Shown here: one piece after another, positions 48,652-57,486 of the stretch
How positions within the stretch are numbered: the stretch's first letter is position 1
How the letters are laid out: each line of letters opens with the position of its first letter
Origin: Sphingomonas quercus
Lineage (GTDB): Bacteria > Pseudomonadota > Alphaproteobacteria > Sphingomonadales > Sphingomonadaceae
DNA: 64,000 bases
Direction of reading: 5' to 3'
NCBI RefSeq assembly: GCF_018863195.1
Contig: NZ_JAHKRT010000004.1
Span: 1-64,000, forward strand
Made by a program: the position numbers and the translations under genes
Notes under the pieces: generated by a model
The model's input: only the letters and a program-made list of their open reading frames with translations
Told to the model about the DNA's origin: nothing
The model's database searches: none

Positions 48652-51600
48652 ATGCAGAAAAATGCAATAATGTGCCGCGATTCTTCATCCGGAGTTCGTC
48701 GCAGGCTTAGGCTTCTTGCCACCACCAGCGGTTCGGTGTTGCTGATCGGATCGCAGGCGTTCGCGCAATCCGCGCCGGCGCCGGCCGCCGCCGAGGCCCC
48801 ACGTCAGGAAGAGATCGTCGTCACGGGCTCGCTGATCTCGCGGCCCGATTATCAGGCGAACAGCCCGATCGTCTCGGTGGGCGAGGCGGCGCTCGCCAAT
48901 ACCGGGCAGATCACGGTGGAGCGCGCGCTCGCCCAGATGCCGCAATTCTCGGGAAGCGGCATCGGCCAGTCGAACACCAGCAGCACCGGCACCGGTCTTA
49001 CCGGCGGCCAATCCTATGCGTCGCTGCGCGGCCTCGGATCGAAGCGAGCGCTGATCCTGCTCGACGGCAAGCGGTTGCAGCCTTCCAATCCTGACGGTTC
49101 GGTCGATCTCAACACCATTCCCGAAGCGCTGGTCGGCAATGTCGAGGTCATCACCGGCGGCGCTTCCACCACTTATGGCTCGGACGCGACGGCGGGCGTG
49201 ATCAATTTCCGGCTGAAGCGCGATTTTACCGGCTTGTCGCTGAAGGCGCAGACCGGAATCACCAATTACGGCGACGGCGACAATTACCGGATCACGGCGA
49301 CGGCCGGCGGCAAGTTTGCCGACGATCGCGGCCGCGCTTTCGTTTCGCTGGATTATTCCAAGCGCGAGCGCGCCAAGAGCCGCGAGCGGCCGTGGAACCT
49401 CGCCCGCATCTATGTCGGCGACGTCAACCAGGCAACGCCGTACGGCCTCGCCATCTTCACGCCGAACAATCAGCCCACCCTGGCCGCCGTCAATGGCGTG
49501 CTTTCCCAATATGGCAAGGGCACGCTCACCGCGTCCAACGGCAACCGTAACTACATCGGCCAATTGTCCTTCAACAATGACGGGACGCTCTGGACCGTCA
49601 ACGGTGCGCCGGTGATCAACTTCCGGGGTACGGATACGGACGATTCCTACCTCGTTCCCAACGGCAACTCGATCTACGGCCCGGCATTTCAGACCAAGTT
49701 CGCGTTCCGTGGCGGCGATACCCAGTCCAACATGAACCGCTATATGGCGATGGGCCGGGTCGATTATGAGCTGACCGATGCGATCAACGCCTATGGCCAG
49801 TTCAGCTATACGACCTACAATCAGGATTCGATCGTCAACACGACGCTGTCGAACAATTTCTATACCCAGCATATTCCATATAACAGCTATTTCGTGCCCG
49901 CCGATCTGCGCGCGGTGCTGGCGTCCCGCCCCAATCCTACCGCCCCGTTCGACTATACGAAGCAGTGGCTGGCGGTCGGCAATCGCGGTCAGACCTACAA
50001 ATATAACGTCTGGCAGGCGATGGTCGGCATGAATGGCGAGCTCGGCATCGGCGATCTAACCTGGGACGCCTATGGCAGCACCAGCGTCTCGGATTTCTAC
50101 AATGGCCAGACCGGCGGCCTCAGCGCCGCCCGGCTCGTCGACCTGCTATCGGTGACCGACGGGAATTTCAGCCGTTTCAACGGCTGCACGAATTTCAACA
50201 TCTTCGGGGACCTGCCGATCTCGCAGGCGTGCAAGGATTACATCCTGCGCGACACGCTCAACACCACGCACATGAAACAGAACATCGTCCAGGGCACGGT
50301 GCAGGGCAGCCTGTTCAAGCTGCCGGCCGGCGACGTGCGCTTCGCGGTCGGCGCCGATTACCGGTCCAATTCCTTCTTCTACAAGGCGGACGGCGCGCTC
50401 AATCAGCCGCCGGGCACGAGCTATTTCGCCGATGGCGGCAGTGACGTTATCGGCTTCGCCTCGCTGCGCGACTCCTCCGGCGAGGTGAAGGTCAAGGAAT
50501 TGTTCGGCGAGCTGTTCGTGCCGGTTCTCCAGGATCTGCCGTTCATCAAGGAGCTCAACCTTGATTTCGGCTATCGCTATTCGGACTATAACTCGATCGG
50601 CAGTGCCCACACCTACAAGGTCGATTTCGACTGGCGGGCGATCGACGAGATCCGCTTCCGCGGCGGCTATAACCGCGCCATCCGCGCGCCGAGCGTGGGC
50701 GAATTGTTCGCGCCGGTTTCCAACGGCAGCACCAGCATCGGCACTGCCACCGCCACCGGCATCGCCGGCGATCCCTGCGACGTCAATTCGTCGTTCCGCA
50801 GGGGCTCGAACGAGGGCCGGGTCCGCGCATTGTGCCTGGCGCAGGGCATGGATGCGGGCACCTATACGAGCTACACCGGCACCGCCCAGGTCTTCCCGCT
50901 CACCGGCGGCAATCCCGATCTGAAGGAGGAGACGGCCGACACGCTGTCGTTCGGCGCGGTGCTGACCTCGCCGTTCGAAAGCCCGCTGCTGCGCCAGATC
51001 CGCATGTCAGTCGACTGGTACGACATCAAGATCAAGGGCGCGATCGGGACGCTGTCCGTCGCCAACTCGCTGCAGGCCTGCTTCAACGCAGACGGCGTCT
51101 CCAACCCCAATTATGACGCCAATAATTATTACTGCACGCTGCTCGGCACGCGCCAGACCACCGGCCGGCTCGGTGCAACCTCGATCCAGCCGCTGCTCAA
51201 CCTCGGCCAGTTCGAGGTGTCGGGCATCGACGTCCAGTTCGACTGGCGCGCCGGGCTCGAGGATTTCGGCCTCGGCGAACATAGCGGCGTGCTCGCGCTG
51301 CGCACCATCGTCAGCTATCTCGACAAGTTCGATATTCAGGATCGCCCAGGTCAGCCCACTTATAATTATGCGGGCTCGATCGGCCGGTCGATCGACAGCA
51401 GCGCCGGCATCACCCATCCGCGCTGGAAGGCAAACACCAACCTCAACTACTCACTCGACAAGCTCGATCTCAGCCTGACGTGGCGCTTCCTCGCCAAGAT
51501 GAAGCACAGCAACCTCGTCACCAATCCGTCGAGCACCACCAAGGGTATCGCTTCCTACAACGTGTTCGATCTCAACATCGGTTACACGTTGCCGGGCGAC

Positions 51601-51738
51601 ATCGACATCAGCGTCGGCTCGACAAATATCTTCAACAAGGCGCCGCCATCCTACACGGATACGCCGGCGACCTATGACTCCTCCACCTACGACGTCCTCG
51701 GGCGTACTTTCTTCATGACGCTTGCCAAGAAATTCTGA
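48652..51738 (+). CDS. TonB-dependent receptor, large (1028 residues)
   Basis: An outer-membrane receptor with signal peptide (cleavage near residue 38, AFA-QS), TonB-box-like EEIVVTGSLI, plug (SPIVSVGEAALANTG, LRGLGSKRALILLDGKRLQPS, ITGGASTTYGSDATAGVINF) and a barrel ending GRTFFMTLAKKF. The plug wording ILLDGKR and TYGSDA belongs to the sphingomonad/Caulobacter receptors that frequently sit beside peptidases and amidohydrolases. Here an M14 and an M20 peptidase follow, so uptake of peptides or acylated amino acids is the best inference. It has a long upstream leader with palindromes. The ATG is the first of two; GGGGGACAGGG precedes it. Confidence 0.9.
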   Translation: MQKNAIMCRDSSSGVRRRLRLLATTSGSVLLIGSQAFAQSAPAPAAAEAPRQEEIVVTGSLISRPDYQANSPIVSVGEAALANTGQITVERALAQMPQFSGSGIGQSNTSSTGTGLTGGQSYASLRGLGSKRALILLDGKRLQPSNPDGSVDLNTIPEALVGNVEVITGGASTTYGSDATAGVINFRLKRDFTGLSLKAQTGITNYGDGDNYRITATAGGKFADDRGRAFVSLDYSKRERAKSRERPWNLARIYVGDVNQATPYGLAIFTPNNQPTLAAVNGVLSQYGKGTLTASNGNRNYIGQLSFNNDGTLWTVNGAPVINFRGTDTDDSYLVPNGNSIYGPAFQTKFAFRGGDTQSNMNRYMAMGRVDYELTDAINAYGQFSYTTYNQDSIVNTTLSNNFYTQHIPYNSYFVPADLRAVLASRPNPTAPFDYTKQWLAVGNRGQTYKYNVWQAMVGMNGELGIGDLTWDAYGSTSVSDFYNGQTGGLSAARLVDLLSVTDGNFSRFNGCTNFNIFGDLPISQACKDYILRDTLNTTHMKQNIVQGTVQGSLFKLPAGDVRFAVGADYRSNSFFYKADGALNQPPGTSYFADGGSDVIGFASLRDSSGEVKVKELFGELFVPVLQDLPFIKELNLDFGYRYSDYNSIGSAHTYKVDFDWRAIDEIRFRGGYNRAIRAPSVGELFAPVSNGSTSIGTATATGIAGDPCDVNSSFRRGSNEGRVRALCLAQGMDAGTYTSYTGTAQVFPLTGGNPDLKEETADTLSFGAVLTSPFESPLLRQIRMSVDWYDIKIKGAIGTLSVANSLQACFNADGVSNPNYDANNYYCTLLGTRQTTGRLGATSIQPLLNLGQFEVSGIDVQFDWRAGLEDFGLGEHSGVLALRTIVSYLDKFDIQDRPGQPTYNYAGSIGRSIDSSAGITHPRWKANTNLNYSLDKLDLSLTWRFLAKMKHSNLVTNPSSTTKGIASYNVFDLNIGYTLPGDIDISVGSTNIFNKAPPSYTDTPATYDSSTYDVLGRTFFMTLAKKF

Positions 51739-51804
51739 GCTATCACGGATTGGCCGGGGGAGGCCCGGCTGATCCGCATTTCCTGAGACGATCTGACGGA
51801 GACG

Positions 51805-54516
51805 ATGATGAACCGGATGATGAAAAAGGGTGGACGGGCGTTGGGCATGTCGGTGTCCGCCCTCTCGCTGGGCGCCGCCGCGCTCGGGCTGGCGACGACT
51901 TCGCTGGTCGCGCCGACCACGGCGGCGATCGCACAGCAGGCCCTGCCGACACCGGAAGCGTGGTTCGGCCACCGCATGGGCACGGACGGCTTCCTCGAGC
52001 CCTACGACAAGATGGTGTCCTATTACCGCCAGCTCGAGAAGTCGTCGAACCGCATCAAGGTGGTGGAGATCGGCAAATCGACGGAAGGGCGGCCTTATCT
52101 GGCGATGTACATCTCCTCGCCGGAGAATCTCGCCCGTCTCGAAGAATATCGGCAAATGAACCTCAAGCTCGCCGATCCGCGCGGCGTGCCGCAGGCCGAG
52201 CTGGATCGCATCGTGCGCGAAGGCAAGCCGGTCATCGCCCAATCCTATGATCTCCATTCGACCGAGATCGGCTCGTCGCTGACCGCGGTGGAATTCACCT
52301 ACAATATGGTCAGCAAGACCGACGCGGCGACGATGAACGTGCTCAACAATGTCATCCTCGTCATGCTGCCGTCGATCAATCCGGACGGCCATGAATATGT
52401 CCAGCAATATTACATGAAGTATAAGGGCACCTCTTTCGAAGGCGGACCCGTTCCCTATCTCTATCAGAAGTATGTCGGGCACGATAACAATCGCGACGCG
52501 TTCATGATGAACCTGTCGGAATCCAAGGCGCTCGGCAAGCTGCTGTTCGTCGACTGGAAGCCGGAAGCGTATATAGACCATCACCAGATGGGGTCCTACG
52601 GCCCGCGCATCGTCATCCCCCCCTATGCCGATCCGATCCGCCCGGACGCCGATCCGCTGGTGTGGCGCGAGGAACAATGGTTCGGGGCCGAGATGGCCGC
52701 CAACATGGACGCGGCCAAGCTGCCGGGGGCGATCGGCAACGCCATCTATTCCGGCTGGGGCCATTTCGGCTTCCACTGGATCACGCCATTCCACAACACC
52801 GCCGGCATGCTGGATGAGTCGGCGAGCGCCAACATCGCCTCCCCGCTGTACATCCACCCGGATCAGATCGCCGATACCGGCAACCAGCGCAACGTGCCGG
52901 ATAACCGGCCGCAGATGAACATGCCCGATCCCTGGAAGGGCGGCTGGTGGCGCCCGCGCGACATCGTCGAGCGCCAGCTCGTTACCTCCTGGTCGGTGGT
53001 CGACATGGCGGCCCGTAACCGCGAGATGCTGCTGCGCAACGCCATACTCAAGGCCCAGCGCCAGACCGATCGCGGCGCGGCGGGCGAGGTCAAGGCGTTC
53101 ATCCTGGACATCAACCAGCATGATCCGCTGACCGTGACGAAGCTCGCCAACTCGCTCATCGAACAGGGGGTCGACGTGTATCGTGCGCCGGCCCAGTTCG
53201 TGCAGGAAAATCGGGTCTATCCGGCCGGTACCTATGTCGTGCCGATGAACCAGCCGAACATGGGCCTGATCCGCTATCTGCTCGGCCGCACCTTCTTCCC
53301 CGACGATCTCTATGCGCGGACGCGGGATGGCACGCCGATCAGGCCCTATGACATGTCCACCGACACCCAGAACGAGTTCATGGGCGTCGAGGCCACGCCG
53401 ACCGGCATCGCCGTCACCGCCAATATGGAGAAGCTCACCGGGCCGGTCACGCCGCGCGGCACGGTCGCGGCCGGGGGCACCTACCTGCTCGACGGCGCGC
53501 TCAACGACAGCTTCCACGCCACCAATCTCGCGCTGAAGCAGGGGGCGACGGTGCGGCGCGTCGAACGGGCGAGCGGCAACGCCAAGGCCGGCGATTTCAT
53601 CGTCACCGGCCTGTCGCAGCAGGCGGCCCAGTCGATTGCCACCACCACCGGCGTCAATTTCGCCGCTGGTGACAGCACCGCGGGGGCGGGGGCGATCGCA
53701 ATGAAGATGCCGCGCATCGGCATGTTGAAGCGGTGGCGCGGCGGCAATATCGACGAAGGCTGGACGCGCCTGCTCTTCGAAACCTACGAATTCCCGTATA
53801 ATTCGGTCATGGATGCCGAGATCAAGGCAGGCAATCTCATCAAGAAATATGATGTGATCGTGCTGCCGTCGGATTCCGTCGGAATGATGACCGGCGAGGG
53901 CGGCGGTCGCGCCGGCGGCGGCGGCCTTGGCGGCGGCGGCAATGACGCCTTCCCGCCGGAATTCCGCAGCGGTTTCGGCGAGGAGGGCATCAAGGCGCTC
54001 GACGATTTCGTCAAGGCGGGCGGCCGCATCGTCACCTTCGGCGAGGCGGGCAACCTCGCCATCGAGAAGTTCCGCCTGCCGGTCCGCAATGTCGTCGCCG
54101 GCCTGCCGACCAAGCAGTTCTGGTCGCCCGGCTCCACGTTGAACATCAACGTCGCCAACGACACCCCGCTCGGCTATGGCATGCCGAACAAGGCGCTGGC
54201 GATCTACACGCAGGAATGCCAAGTCTACGAAGCGATCCCGAGCATGCACAATGAACGGGTCGATGTCATCGCCTCCTATGCCCAGAAGGACATACTGCGC
54301 AGCGGCTGGCTGCTCGGCGAGGATATCATCGTCGGCAAGGCGGCGGCGGTCGCCGTCCAGCATGGTCGCGGCGACGTCGTGATGCTCGGCTTCCGGGCGC
54401 AGCATCGCTCCCAGGCGCATGGCACCTACAAGCTGGTGTTCGACGCGATCTACGACATGCCGATGCGGAACAAGGGCAGTTTCGGCGCCGCTCCCGGCGC
54501 TGCCAGCGGCTCCTGA
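51805..54516 (+). CDS. M14 family zinc carboxypeptidase, secreted
   Basis: A 903-residue peptidase. Signal peptide to about residue 43, then the M14 domain: zinc ligands His151 and Glu154 in SYDLHSTEIGSS and the third histidine in AYIDHHQMGSYGPR (about residue 259/260). PSINPDGHEYV and HDNNRDAFMMNL are further family marks. The second half (about 430-900) is a non-catalytic region including a glycine-rich loop near residue 700, resembling the C-terminal halves of large bacterial M14 proteins. It probably trims peptides outside the cytoplasm. Sixty-six bases separate it from the TonB receptor; a strong hairpin follows. Confidence 0.88.
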   Translation: MMNRMMKKGGRALGMSVSALSLGAAALGLATTSLVAPTTAAIAQQALPTPEAWFGHRMGTDGFLEPYDKMVSYYRQLEKSSNRIKVVEIGKSTEGRPYLAMYISSPENLARLEEYRQMNLKLADPRGVPQAELDRIVREGKPVIAQSYDLHSTEIGSSLTAVEFTYNMVSKTDAATMNVLNNVILVMLPSINPDGHEYVQQYYMKYKGTSFEGGPVPYLYQKYVGHDNNRDAFMMNLSESKALGKLLFVDWKPEAYIDHHQMGSYGPRIVIPPYADPIRPDADPLVWREEQWFGAEMAANMDAAKLPGAIGNAIYSGWGHFGFHWITPFHNTAGMLDESASANIASPLYIHPDQIADTGNQRNVPDNRPQMNMPDPWKGGWWRPRDIVERQLVTSWSVVDMAARNREMLLRNAILKAQRQTDRGAAGEVKAFILDINQHDPLTVTKLANSLIEQGVDVYRAPAQFVQENRVYPAGTYVVPMNQPNMGLIRYLLGRTFFPDDLYARTRDGTPIRPYDMSTDTQNEFMGVEATPTGIAVTANMEKLTGPVTPRGTVAAGGTYLLDGALNDSFHATNLALKQGATVRRVERASGNAKAGDFIVTGLSQQAAQSIATTTGVNFAAGDSTAGAGAIAMKMPRIGMLKRWRGGNIDEGWTRLLFETYEFPYNSVMDAEIKAGNLIKKYDVIVLPSDSVGMMTGEGGGRAGGGGLGGGGNDAFPPEFRSGFGEEGIKALDDFVKAGGRIVTFGEAGNLAIEKFRLPVRNVVAGLPTKQFWSPGSTLNINVANDTPLGYGMPNKALAIYTQECQVYEAIPSMHNERVDVIASYAQKDILRSGWLLGEDIIVGKAAAVAVQHGRGDVVMLGFRAQHRSQAHGTYKLVFDAIYDMPMRNKGSFGAAPGAASGS

Positions 54517-54522
54517 TCCGCC

Positions 54523-54565
54523 GGCCCGTGGCCTTCGCGCCCCCAGACGCGAAGCGCCACGGGCC
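54523..54565 (+). terminator. Large GC hairpin between the M14 and M20 genes
   Basis: GGCCCGTGGC pairs with GCCACGGGCC, extended inside by TTCGCG/CGCGAA, only 6 bases after the M14 stop. There is no T-tract. It could attenuate transcription into the M20 and threonine genes or protect the upstream mRNA. Confidence 0.45.
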
Positions 54566-54646
54566 GTCACCTCATCGTTGCAGGGCGCGCCCCCCGGCCC
54601 GGCAGGCCGGGGACAGCCCCGGCTTGCTCCAAGCGGACACGCGATC

Positions 54647-56248
54647 ATGACTTCATTCACCACCGGCGCCTGCGCCATCGCCCTCCTGTTCGGCGCGCTC
54701 GATGCGGGCGCGGGCGCCGCGCAGATCGCCCCCGACCGGCTCGATGCGCTGAAGGCCGAGGCCGCGCGCGGCGTCGACGGCCGGGCCAAGCTGGTCCAGG
54801 AGATGATCGACTCGATCTTCAGCTTCGGCGAACTCGCCATGCAGGAGGTCGAGACATCACGGTACATCACCGCCATCCTCGAGAAGAACGGCTTCACCGT
54901 GAAGCGAGGCGTCGCTGGCATTCCGACCGCCTGGACGGCAAGCTGGACCAACGGCACCGGCGGTCCGGTGATCGCCGTCGGCTCCGACCTGGACGGCATT
55001 CCCAAGGCCAACCAGAAGCCGGGGGTCGCATGGAAGGAGCCGATGATCGTCGGCGCGCCCGGCCATGGCGAGGGCCATAATAGCGGCCAGGCCGTGAACA
55101 TCGCCGCCGCACTCGCCGTCAAGGACATCATGATCCGCGAGAAGATCCCCGGCACGCTGATGCTATGGCCCGGCGTTGCCGAGGAGCCGGTAGCCGCCAA
55201 GGCGTTCTTCGTGCGCGACGGCATGTTCAGCGCCGTCGATGCGGTGCTGTTCACCCATGTCGGCTCGAACCTTGGCACCAGCTGGGGCCAGCCGGGCGGC
55301 ACCGGCGGCATTTCCGTGCTGTACACCTTCACCGGCGAATCAGCCCATTCCGCCGGCGCCCCGTGGCGCGGGCGCAGCGCGCTCGACGCGGTGGAGCTGA
55401 TGGATGTCGGGTGGAATTTCCGCCGCGAGCATCTTCGTCCCGAACAGCGCTCGCATTATGTCATCAAGGACGGGGGCGACTTCCCCAATGTCGTGCCTTC
55501 GACGGCGACCGTCTGGTATTATTTCCGCGAGCAGACCTTCGATAATATCCGCAAGAATTTCGAGATCGGCACTCGCATCGCCAATGCGGCCGGGATGATG
55601 ACCGACACCAGCGTCGCCAGCCGCATCATCGGCACCGCCGCGCCCCAGCATATGAACCGGCCAATGGCCGAGGCCGCCGACGCCAACATCCGCAAGATCG
55701 GCCTGCCCAGCTGGACCGCGGAAGAGCAGCAATTCGCGCGCGCCGTGCAGAAGCTGGTCGGCGGCAAGGAGATCGGCCTTGACACCGCGCTGAAGCCGAT
55801 GGCCCCGCCCGATCCCGAGCCGAAGAGCGGCGGCTCCGACGATATCGGCGACGTGTCATGGACGCGGCCGACGATCACCATCCGCTACCCCTCCAACATT
55901 CCCGAGCTGCCGGGCCATAACTGGTCGAACGCGATCGCGATGGCGACGCCGATCGCGCACAAGGGTGCCGTCGCCGGCGCGAAGGCGATGGCGATGACCA
56001 TGCTCGATCTGTTCACCCGGCCCGAACTGCTCAGCGCCGCCAAGAATTACTTCACCAACATTCAGACCAAGGATCAGAAATATCAGCCGGTTCTCACCAA
56101 CGAGAAGCCATATATAGAAATGAATGCCGATATCATGGCGGAATTCCGGCCTCGCATGCGGCCGCTTTATTATGATCCGTCCAAATATAAGAACTATCTG
56201 GAGCAGATCGGGGTGAAGTGGCCGTCGATCGAGAGGCCCAACCCATGA
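54647..56248 (+). CDS. M20 family amidohydrolase/peptidase, secreted
   Basis: A 533-residue protein with a signal peptide (residues 1-25) and an M20D/AbgB-like fold. The first metal motif reads AVGSDLDGIPKANQ, the second APGHGEGHNSGQ, where AbgB-type enzymes have a cysteine in place of the glutamate (GHGCGHN). The catalytic glutamate pair is in PGVAEEPVAAKAF. The dimerisation lid is in the middle (FTGESAHSAGAPWRGRSALDAVELMD in pieces), and a conserved GHNWSNAIAMATPIAHKG is near the end. It likely hydrolyses an acyl- or peptidyl-amino acid in the periplasm. The stop overlaps the threonine ammonia-lyase ATG. The Shine-Dalgarno is weak. Confidence 0.8.
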   Translation: MTSFTTGACAIALLFGALDAGAGAAQIAPDRLDALKAEAARGVDGRAKLVQEMIDSIFSFGELAMQEVETSRYITAILEKNGFTVKRGVAGIPTAWTASWTNGTGGPVIAVGSDLDGIPKANQKPGVAWKEPMIVGAPGHGEGHNSGQAVNIAAALAVKDIMIREKIPGTLMLWPGVAEEPVAAKAFFVRDGMFSAVDAVLFTHVGSNLGTSWGQPGGTGGISVLYTFTGESAHSAGAPWRGRSALDAVELMDVGWNFRREHLRPEQRSHYVIKDGGDFPNVVPSTATVWYYFREQTFDNIRKNFEIGTRIANAAGMMTDTSVASRIIGTAAPQHMNRPMAEAADANIRKIGLPSWTAEEQQFARAVQKLVGGKEIGLDTALKPMAPPDPEPKSGGSDDIGDVSWTRPTITIRYPSNIPELPGHNWSNAIAMATPIAHKGAVAGAKAMAMTMLDLFTRPELLSAAKNYFTNIQTKDQKYQPVLTNEKPYIEMNADIMAEFRPRMRPLYYDPSKYKNYLEQIGVKWPSIERPNP

Positions 56249-57486
56249 GCGTGAGCCTTGGCGACATCATGCAGGCGGCGAAGCGGATCAACGGCGCGGT
56301 CACGCGCACGCCGTTCCTTCAATCCCACACCCTTTCCGAGCTGGCCGGCGCGGAAATCTGGCTGAAGTTCGAAAACCTCCAGTTCACCGCCTCGTTCAAG
56401 GAACGCGGCGCGCTCAACAAGCTGCTCACGCTGTCCAGGGAGGAGCGGGCGCGCGGCGTCGTGGCGGTGTCGGCGGGCAATCATGCCCAGGGCGTGGCGC
56501 TGCACGCGCGCAACCTTGGCATCCCCGCGACGATCATCATGCCCAGCGGCACGCCGGGCGTGAAGGTCGCGCGCACTGCCAGCTTCGGCGCTCGCGTCGA
56601 GTTGATCGGCCAGGATTTCGCCGAGGCCAGCGCGGCGGTGCGCAGCTACATCGATGCCGGCCTCACCTTCATCCATCCGTTTGACGATCCTGAGGTGCTG
56701 GCCGGACAGGGCACAGTCGCGCTCGAGATGATCGAGCAAGGGCCGGCGCCGGACGCGGTGCTGGTGGCGCTCGGCGGCGGCGGGCTGATCGGCGGCGTCG
56801 CCACCGTGTTCAAGACCCTGTCCTCCAACACCGAGGTGATCGGTGTGCAGAGCGAACTCTATCCGTCGATGGCGGTGGCGCTCGGCCGGCATAATGGCCG
56901 GGTGATCGGCGGCACCTCCGTCGCCGAGGGCATCGCCGTCGCCAAGCCGGGGTTGCTGACGCTGGAGGTCGCGCGCCGGCTGGTCGACGATGTCATCGTC
57001 GTGCCGGAGCCGCGCATCGAGGACGGCGTGGCCCTGCTCCTCCAGATCGAGAAGACATTGTGCGAGGGCGCGGGTGCCGCCGGGCTCGCCGCTGTGCTCG
57101 ACAATGCCAAGCGATTCCGCGGCAAGCGCGTCGGCCTGATCCTGTCGGGCGGCAATATCGATACGCGCGTGCTGACGGCGATGTTGCAGCGGCATCTCGC
57201 GCGGATCGGCCAGTTCATCCGCATCCGCATCGTCATGGCCGACAATGCCGGGCTGCTCGGCACGGTGTCGACGATCATCGGCCAGCGTGGCGGCAACATC
57301 CTCGACGTCGATCATGATCGCATGTTCGGCGATGCCTCGGCCCGCTCGGTGACGGCGACCTTCGTCATCGAGCTGCCCGAGCGCGAGCGCAGCAAGGAGA
57401 TCCTCGCCGCGCTGCGCGATGCCGGCTTCGCCGCCGACATGATCGAGCAGCCGCCGATGCCGACACTTCAGCGACAGGTAGCCTGA
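56245..57486 (+). CDS. tdcB: Threonine ammonia-lyase (dehydratase), catabolic type with ACT domain
   Basis: A 413-residue PLP enzyme converting threonine (or serine) to 2-oxobutyrate (or pyruvate) and ammonia. The PLP lysine is Lys52 in TASFKERGALNK; the phosphate-binding glycines are in VALGGGGLIGG; VSAGNHAQGVA is the asparagine loop. Residues about 330-405 form one ACT domain (IVMADNAGLLGTVSTIIG), as in the single-ACT catabolic-like form. It overlaps the M20 gene by four bases and the E1-like gene by one base, so all three are coupled. Anabolic IlvA with a different regulatory domain is less likely. Confidence 0.88.
   Translation: MSVSLGDIMQAAKRINGAVTRTPFLQSHTLSELAGAEIWLKFENLQFTASFKERGALNKLLTLSREERARGVVAVSAGNHAQGVALHARNLGIPATIIMPSGTPGVKVARTASFGARVELIGQDFAEASAAVRSYIDAGLTFIHPFDDPEVLAGQGTVALEMIEQGPAPDAVLVALGGGGLIGGVATVFKTLSSNTEVIGVQSELYPSMAVALGRHNGRVIGGTSVAEGIAVAKPGLLTLEVARRLVDDVIVVPEPRIEDGVALLLQIEKTLCEGAGAAGLAAVLDNAKRFRGKRVGLILSGGNIDTRVLTAMLQRHLARIGQFIRIRIVMADNAGLLGTVSTIIGQRGGNILDVDHDRMFGDASARSVTATFVIELPERERSKEILAALRDAGFAADMIEQPPMPTLQRQVA

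Noticed and set aside
51451-55332. 1293-codon open frame on the minus strand
   Set aside because: It lies opposite well-supported TonB-receptor, M14 and M20 genes, has no ribosome site and an Arg/His/Asp-rich composition typical of antisense frames in high-GC DNA.
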